DNA of 8,793 bases, taken from NCBI GenBank assembly GCA_003484865.1, contig DMZT01000411.1, positions 1 through 8,793 on the forward strand, written 5' to 3'. Numbering within the stretch: the stretch's first letter is position 1; every line of letters starts with the position of its first letter. The notes under the pieces are model-generated. The model saw only the letters and a list, made by a program, of their open reading frames with translations. It was not told the DNA's origin and made no database searches. The DNA is from Stenotrophomonas sp. GTDB lineage: Bacteria; Pseudomonadota; Gammaproteobacteria; Xanthomonadales; Xanthomonadaceae. Shown one piece after another: positions 5,877-8,793 of this stretch. The position numbers and the translations under genes were made by a program.

Positions 5877-6805
5877 GCGGAATGTCTCGTGGCCTGGCCG
5901 GGAACGGTATCCATCGGCAGCAGGTCGCCGATGCGGTCCAGCAGGATAGTCAGTTCCTGCTGGTCATGCCGGTCCAGCGACGGGCCCGGCGCGCGCACGT
6001 GGTCGCTGCCGATCAGGCCACGCCGCAGCAGGATCGCCTTGGTCAGGCGCCAGCGGAACACCGCCTGCATGCTCAGCAGGGGCAGGGTGCGTTCGAACAG
6101 GTCGCGCGCGCGGTCGCGGTCGCCGTCGGCCCAGGCGGCCAACATCGCCACATGCACTTCAGTGATCTCACAGGCCGGCATCGTGCCCACCGCACCGCGT
6201 GCCAGTTCGTCCAGCACGTAGCGCGCTCCGGCACCGCCGAACACCGCCTGCACGCTGTCGCCGGCACGTTCGGACAATGCGGTGATGCGATGGCCCGACG
6301 GCATGGTTTCCTCCTTGACGTAGGCGATGGCCGGCACCTGCGCGGTCAGTGCCACCACCTCGTCCACGCCCAGCCCCACGCCCATCGGGGCGGGCGCGTT
6401 CTGCAACATCACCGCCACGCCCGACTCGCTGCCCAGCCGGGCGAAGAACGCCGCCATCGCCGCGGCATCGCCGGCCAGCGCATGCGGGGTCAACACCATC
6501 GCCGCCTCGGCCCCGGCCTCGCCACCGGCACGCGCCAGCCGCACCGCATCCTCCAGCGTCTTCGCGCTGGCGCCGACGATGAAGGGCACCCGGCCGCGGT
6601 TCCAGCGCCCGATGCACGCGGTCAGGTGCAACCGCTCCTCCAACGACAGCATGTCGTACTCGCTGGCCAGGCCCGGGAACACCACGCCGGCCGCACCCGC
6701 GGCCAGGATGTACTCGAATACCGCCTCGGTGCCGCGTTCATCGAGGGCGCCGTGCGCGTCGAAGATCGTGGGGAGGATGGGGAAGACACCTTGCAGAACG
6801 GCCAT
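5873..6805 (-). CDS. DapA/DHDPS-superfamily Schiff-base lyase (2-keto-3-deoxy sugar acid aldolase or dehydratase candidate)
   Basis: 310 residues, a single TIM barrel of normal size beginning GVFPILPTIFDAHGALDERG. The Schiff-base lysine is K164 in AYVKEET. Two canonical DHDPS features differ: the GTTGE loop reads GLASE (45-49), and the active-site Tyr of the Y-N-x-P motif is Gln135 (LQNAPAP). It is therefore not a lysine-biosynthesis DHDPS but a divergent catabolic member. With a dehydratase-like gene directly downstream, cleavage of a 2-keto-3-deoxy acid to pyruvate plus an aldehyde, or a further dehydration, is the best inference. The frame is open to 6874, but ATG 6805 is chosen: it has AAGGA with 9-nt spacing and starts at the family homology, whereas the extra 23 residues look non-coding. 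First gene of a two-gene minus-strand operon, divergent from the TonB receptor gene. Confidence 0.9.
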   Translation of the reverse strand: MAVLQGVFPILPTIFDAHGALDERGTEAVFEYILAAGAAGVVFPGLASEYDMLSLEERLHLTACIGRWNRGRVPFIVGASAKTLEDAVRLARAGGEAGAEAAMVLTPHALAGDAAAMAAFFARLGSESGVAVMLQNAPAPMGVGLGVDEVVALTAQVPAIAYVKEETMPSGHRITALSERAGDSVQAVFGGAGARYVLDELARGAVGTMPACEITEVHVAMLAAWADGDRDRARDLFERTLPLLSMQAVFRWRLTKAILLRRGLIGSDHVRAPGPSLDRHDQQELTILLDRIGDLLPMDTVPGQATRHSA

Positions 6806-6837
6806 TGCGCCGGGTCCTTGTTGAACTGTGTGTGCCG

Positions 6838-6847
6838 TGGATAGCAA
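6838..6847 (-). promoter_or_regulatory. Candidate promoter/half-operator of the lyase-dehydratase operon
   Basis: On the minus strand TTGCTATCCA (6847 to 6838) repeats the TTGCTA half-site, here preceded by TG as in the iclR and MFS copies. TGCTATCCA gives the TGn prefix and a weak -10 (3/6). A start near 6831 would leave a 26-nt leader holding the AAGGA ribosome binding site. The right half is not a clear complement (CGGCAC after a 4-bp centre), so this is a half-site at best. Confidence 0.35.
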
Positions 6848-6924
6848 CACTATGGAAGGGAGGTTCCCGTACATGCCGCAAAGGAACCATCATTTTTCGC
6901 TGCATTGCAGCGTGCGCGGCCAAA

Positions 6925-6948
6925 ACATATTGCTATATTAGCTACACG
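6925..6948 (+). promoter_or_regulatory. Promoter and palindromic operator of the TonB receptor gene
   Basis: The core TTGCTA-TAT-TAGCTA (6930-6944) is an inverted repeat with one mismatched pair. It contains TGCTATATT (6931-6939), an exact extended -10 prefix with TATATT (5/6). The 24-bp block matches 19/24 to 2988-3011, including flanking ACAT and ACG, and the -10 sits at the same place in both. Expected transcription start is near 6946, leaving a leader of about 95 nt. It lies about 80 bp from the minus-strand half-site in the divergent intergenic region, so one regulator could act on both directions. Confidence 0.65.
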
Positions 6949-7041
6949 CTGCCAAGCCGCAGCGCAGCAGCAATGACGGAAAAGCGCTGGATCCAGCCGG
7001 CAGTCCGGTCTGGGTCCCTACCTTGGGAGAGGGTCCGATCC

Positions 7042-8793
7042 ATGCATCGTTTTCGACGTTCCACCTTGTTCATCGCCCTGGGCACCTGCCTGCTGGCGCC
7101 CGTGCTGGCAACGGCGCAGGACGCCCCGGCCCCCTCAACCACCGAACAGCAGGCGCAGACCCTGGACGCGGTCAGCGTCGTGGGCATCCGTGGCAGCCTG
7201 GAAGCCTCGCGGGATCTCAAACGTGACTCCGCGCAGATCGTCGACGCGATCGTGGCCGACGACATCGGCAAACTGCCCGACACCAACGTGGCCGAGTCAC
7301 TCGGGCGCGTGGCCGGCGTGCAGCTCGAGCGCGGCATGGGCGAGGGCAGCGACATCCTGGTGCGCGGGCTAAAAGAAAACGTGCTGCTCTACAACGGCCG
7401 CCAGATCGTCGACGCCACCGGGCGCGGCGGCAACGGCCTGGACCAGTTGGCCACCTCCACCTACGGCCTGCTCTCGCTGGTGCCTTCCGAGCTGATCTCG
7501 CGTCTGGAGGTGACCAAGCTGGCTGGCGCCGACCAGCTCTCCGGTGGGCTGGGCGGCATCGTGGACATCCACACCCGCCAGCCGTTGTCCGGCGACAGCG
7601 ACCAGAACGTAGTGAGCCTGGCCGGCACCTACGATGAAATGTCCGATGCCTGGGGGCACAACGCGTTCGGGCTGATCTCACGGCGCAGCGACGACCGTCG
7701 CTTCGGTGCGCTGCTGTCGGCCACCTACGGTCGCCGCAACGTGGTGCAGCAGGGCCTGGACACCTTCTCCGGGTATGCCCGCTATACCGACCCCGCCGAC
7801 CCTACCCGCACCCGCTTCGGCAGCACCGACATGCGTGCGCAGAACATCGACGATGACCGCACCAAGGTCGGCGTCAGCGCGGTGCTGCAATGGCGGCCGA
7901 CCGACGGGGTGGAGCTCACCTGGGATACGTTCTATTCGCGCCAGAAGGCCGAGCGTGACCGCTACTGGATCGCCTTCAATCCCTCGGCGGGGTTGAGCAA
8001 TGCGGTCTACTCCGACCACGACATCCTGCTGGCGGGGCGCTCCACCGGCACGGTGCTGCTCAATGCCGAATCGGCTGATATCGATTCGGACACGCTGTCC
8101 ACCGCGCTGCGTGCGGGCTTCCGGGTCGGCGATCGCCTGGATGGTTCGGCCGAGTTGGACTGGGGCCGCTCCACCGCCAACTACAACCAGCGCTATATGC
8201 GCCTGGCGCCAATGGCCGGGCGCAGTTCGGTCACCGACTTCGACCTGCGCAGCGGCAGCTTCGGCAGCTTCAACGTCAGCGGCATCGACCTGACCGATCC
8301 ATCGCAGTGGCGCATGACCATCATGTTCGACAACGACTGGCGCGCACAGACCGATTCGCGCGCGCTGCGCACCGACTGGAGCCTGGCCTTCGGCGATGGC
8401 CCGTTGCGCTCGCTGGACTTCGGTGCACGCTTCAGCCGCCTGGAAAGCCTGCAGGATCCGCGCCGCGCGGATATCCGGCCGGTTGGCGGGGTGCCGGTCA
8501 CGCAGATGGCGCCGTACATCCGCGTGTACAGCAACAACGACTTCCTGCCGGGCGAGTTCAGTGGTCTGCCGCGTGCCTACCTCGGGCCGTTCCGCAGCAC
8601 CTTCGGGGGCTGTGAAAGCTTCACCACGCTGCCGCAGATCTCACAGAACGCGCAGTGCCTGGACCCGCGCAACAACGCGCTGGCCTACGCGGCCACCTTC
8701 AGCGTCGACGAGGATTTCCTGGAGGCCTACACCAAGCTCAACTGGGACACCGACGTGGCCGGCATGCCGCTGGGCGGCAACCTGGGCGTGCGC
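7042..8793 (+). CDS. TonB-dependent outer-membrane receptor, Xanthomonas/Caulobacter type (3'-truncated by window)
   Basis: 584 codons are visible with no stop; the C-terminal part of the barrel lies beyond the window. Residues 1-25 are a signal peptide (MHRFRRSTLFIALG..., cleavage near ATA|QD). A TonB box follows, TLDAVSVVG (40-48). The plug domain begins around 60 with AIVADDIGKLPDTNVAESLG (69-88), VQLERGMGEGSDILVRG, then LIPSEL-like LVPSELISRLEVTK and SGGLGGIVDIHTRQP. Barrel strands begin after about 190. Two cysteines about 17 residues apart (in GGCESF and NAQCLDP) may form a disulfide in an extracellular loop. Role: energised import of a carbohydrate-type ligand across the outer membrane. 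Start choice: ATG 7042 has GGGAGAGGG (7025-7033) at 8-nt spacing and begins the signal peptide. An in-frame ATG at 6973 would add 23 residues but lacks a ribosome binding site. Divergent from the lyase operon and sharing its control region. Confidence 0.93.
   Translation, partial: MHRFRRSTLFIALGTCLLAPVLATAQDAPAPSTTEQQAQTLDAVSVVGIRGSLEASRDLKRDSAQIVDAIVADDIGKLPDTNVAESLGRVAGVQLERGMGEGSDILVRGLKENVLLYNGRQIVDATGRGGNGLDQLATSTYGLLSLVPSELISRLEVTKLAGADQLSGGLGGIVDIHTRQPLSGDSDQNVVSLAGTYDEMSDAWGHNAFGLISRRSDDRRFGALLSATYGRRNVVQQGLDTFSGYARYTDPADPTRTRFGSTDMRAQNIDDDRTKVGVSAVLQWRPTDGVELTWDTFYSRQKAERDRYWIAFNPSAGLSNAVYSDHDILLAGRSTGTVLLNAESADIDSDTLSTALRAGFRVGDRLDGSAELDWGRSTANYNQRYMRLAPMAGRSSVTDFDLRSGSFGSFNVSGIDLTDPSQWRMTIMFDNDWRAQTDSRALRTDWSLAFGDGPLRSLDFGARFSRLESLQDPRRADIRPVGGVPVTQMAPYIRVYSNNDFLPGEFSGLPRAYLGPFRSTFGGCESFTTLPQISQNAQCLDPRNNALAYAATFSVDEDFLEAYTKLNWDTDVAGMPLGGNLGVR

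Noticed and set aside
4725..6221. 498-codon open frame on the plus strand opposite the enolase-family and lyase genes
   Set aside because: It is a GC-rich antisense shadow of two well-recognised genes, with no family signature and His/Gln/Arg-rich composition.
5882..6844. 320-codon plus-strand open frame opposite the DapA-superfamily gene
   Set aside because: Antisense shadow, low-complexity His/Arg/Gln composition, no motif.
6806..6874. N-terminal extension of the lyase to the ATG at 6874
   Set aside because: ATG 6805 has AAGGA at good spacing and begins at the family homology; the extension would run through the candidate -10 and leader.
7015..7028. Possible hairpin TCCC/GGGA over the receptor's ribosome binding site
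   Set aside because: Only a 4-bp stem with a 6-nt loop; too weak to claim.

Overview
The window is high-GC DNA whose gene content, codon use and repeats point to Xanthomonadaceae, most likely Stenotrophomonas. The genus clue is a pair of GTAG-headed palindromes in the one large intergenic gap. They look like SMAG (Stenotrophomonas maltophilia GTAG) repeats. A TonB-dependent receptor with Xanthomonas/Caulobacter-type features agrees with this placement. No mobile element, CRISPR array, tRNA or rRNA was seen.

Layout, left to right. (a) 2-994 (+): the 3' end of an autotransporter, comprising the outer-membrane beta-barrel. (b) 1153-2175 (+): a secreted S41-type serine peptidase, apparently unrelated to what follows. 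(c) 2246-8793: what looks like one sugar-acid uptake and catabolism locus. It holds an IclR-family regulator (+), an MFS transporter of the anion:cation symporter/hexuronate type (+), then convergently an enolase-superfamily acid-sugar dehydratase-like enzyme (-), translationally coupled behind a DapA/DHDPS-superfamily lyase (-). Divergent from that pair is a large TonB-dependent receptor (+) that runs off the window end.

Inferred working of the locus: the receptor takes an oligosaccharide or sugar acid across the outer membrane and the MFS carrier moves the acid across the inner membrane. The enolase-superfamily enzyme dehydrates (or isomerises) it, and the Schiff-base lyase cleaves or further dehydrates the 2-keto-3-deoxy product. 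The substrate cannot be named from sequence. The lyase departs from canonical DHDPS residues and the enolase-family enzyme has a K-x-H and D-x-H arrangement with Glu in place of the usual dyad Asp, so the pathway may not be one of the textbook ones.

The main observation is regulatory. A near-identical 24-bp site (19/24 matches), centred on the palindrome TTGCTA-N3-TAGCWA and containing an extended -10 element, lies before both the MFS gene and the TonB receptor gene. The left half-site TTGCTA also precedes the iclR gene and, on the minus strand, the lyase/dehydratase operon. All four transcription units of the locus therefore carry it. This is a good candidate for the operator of the local IclR protein and would define the regulon. 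Secondary observations are a hairpin burying the iclR ribosome binding site, a seven-codon reading frame with a strong ribosome binding site that overlaps the MFS start (coupling, or a missing base), and a SMAG repeat that supplies the stop codon of the enolase-family gene.
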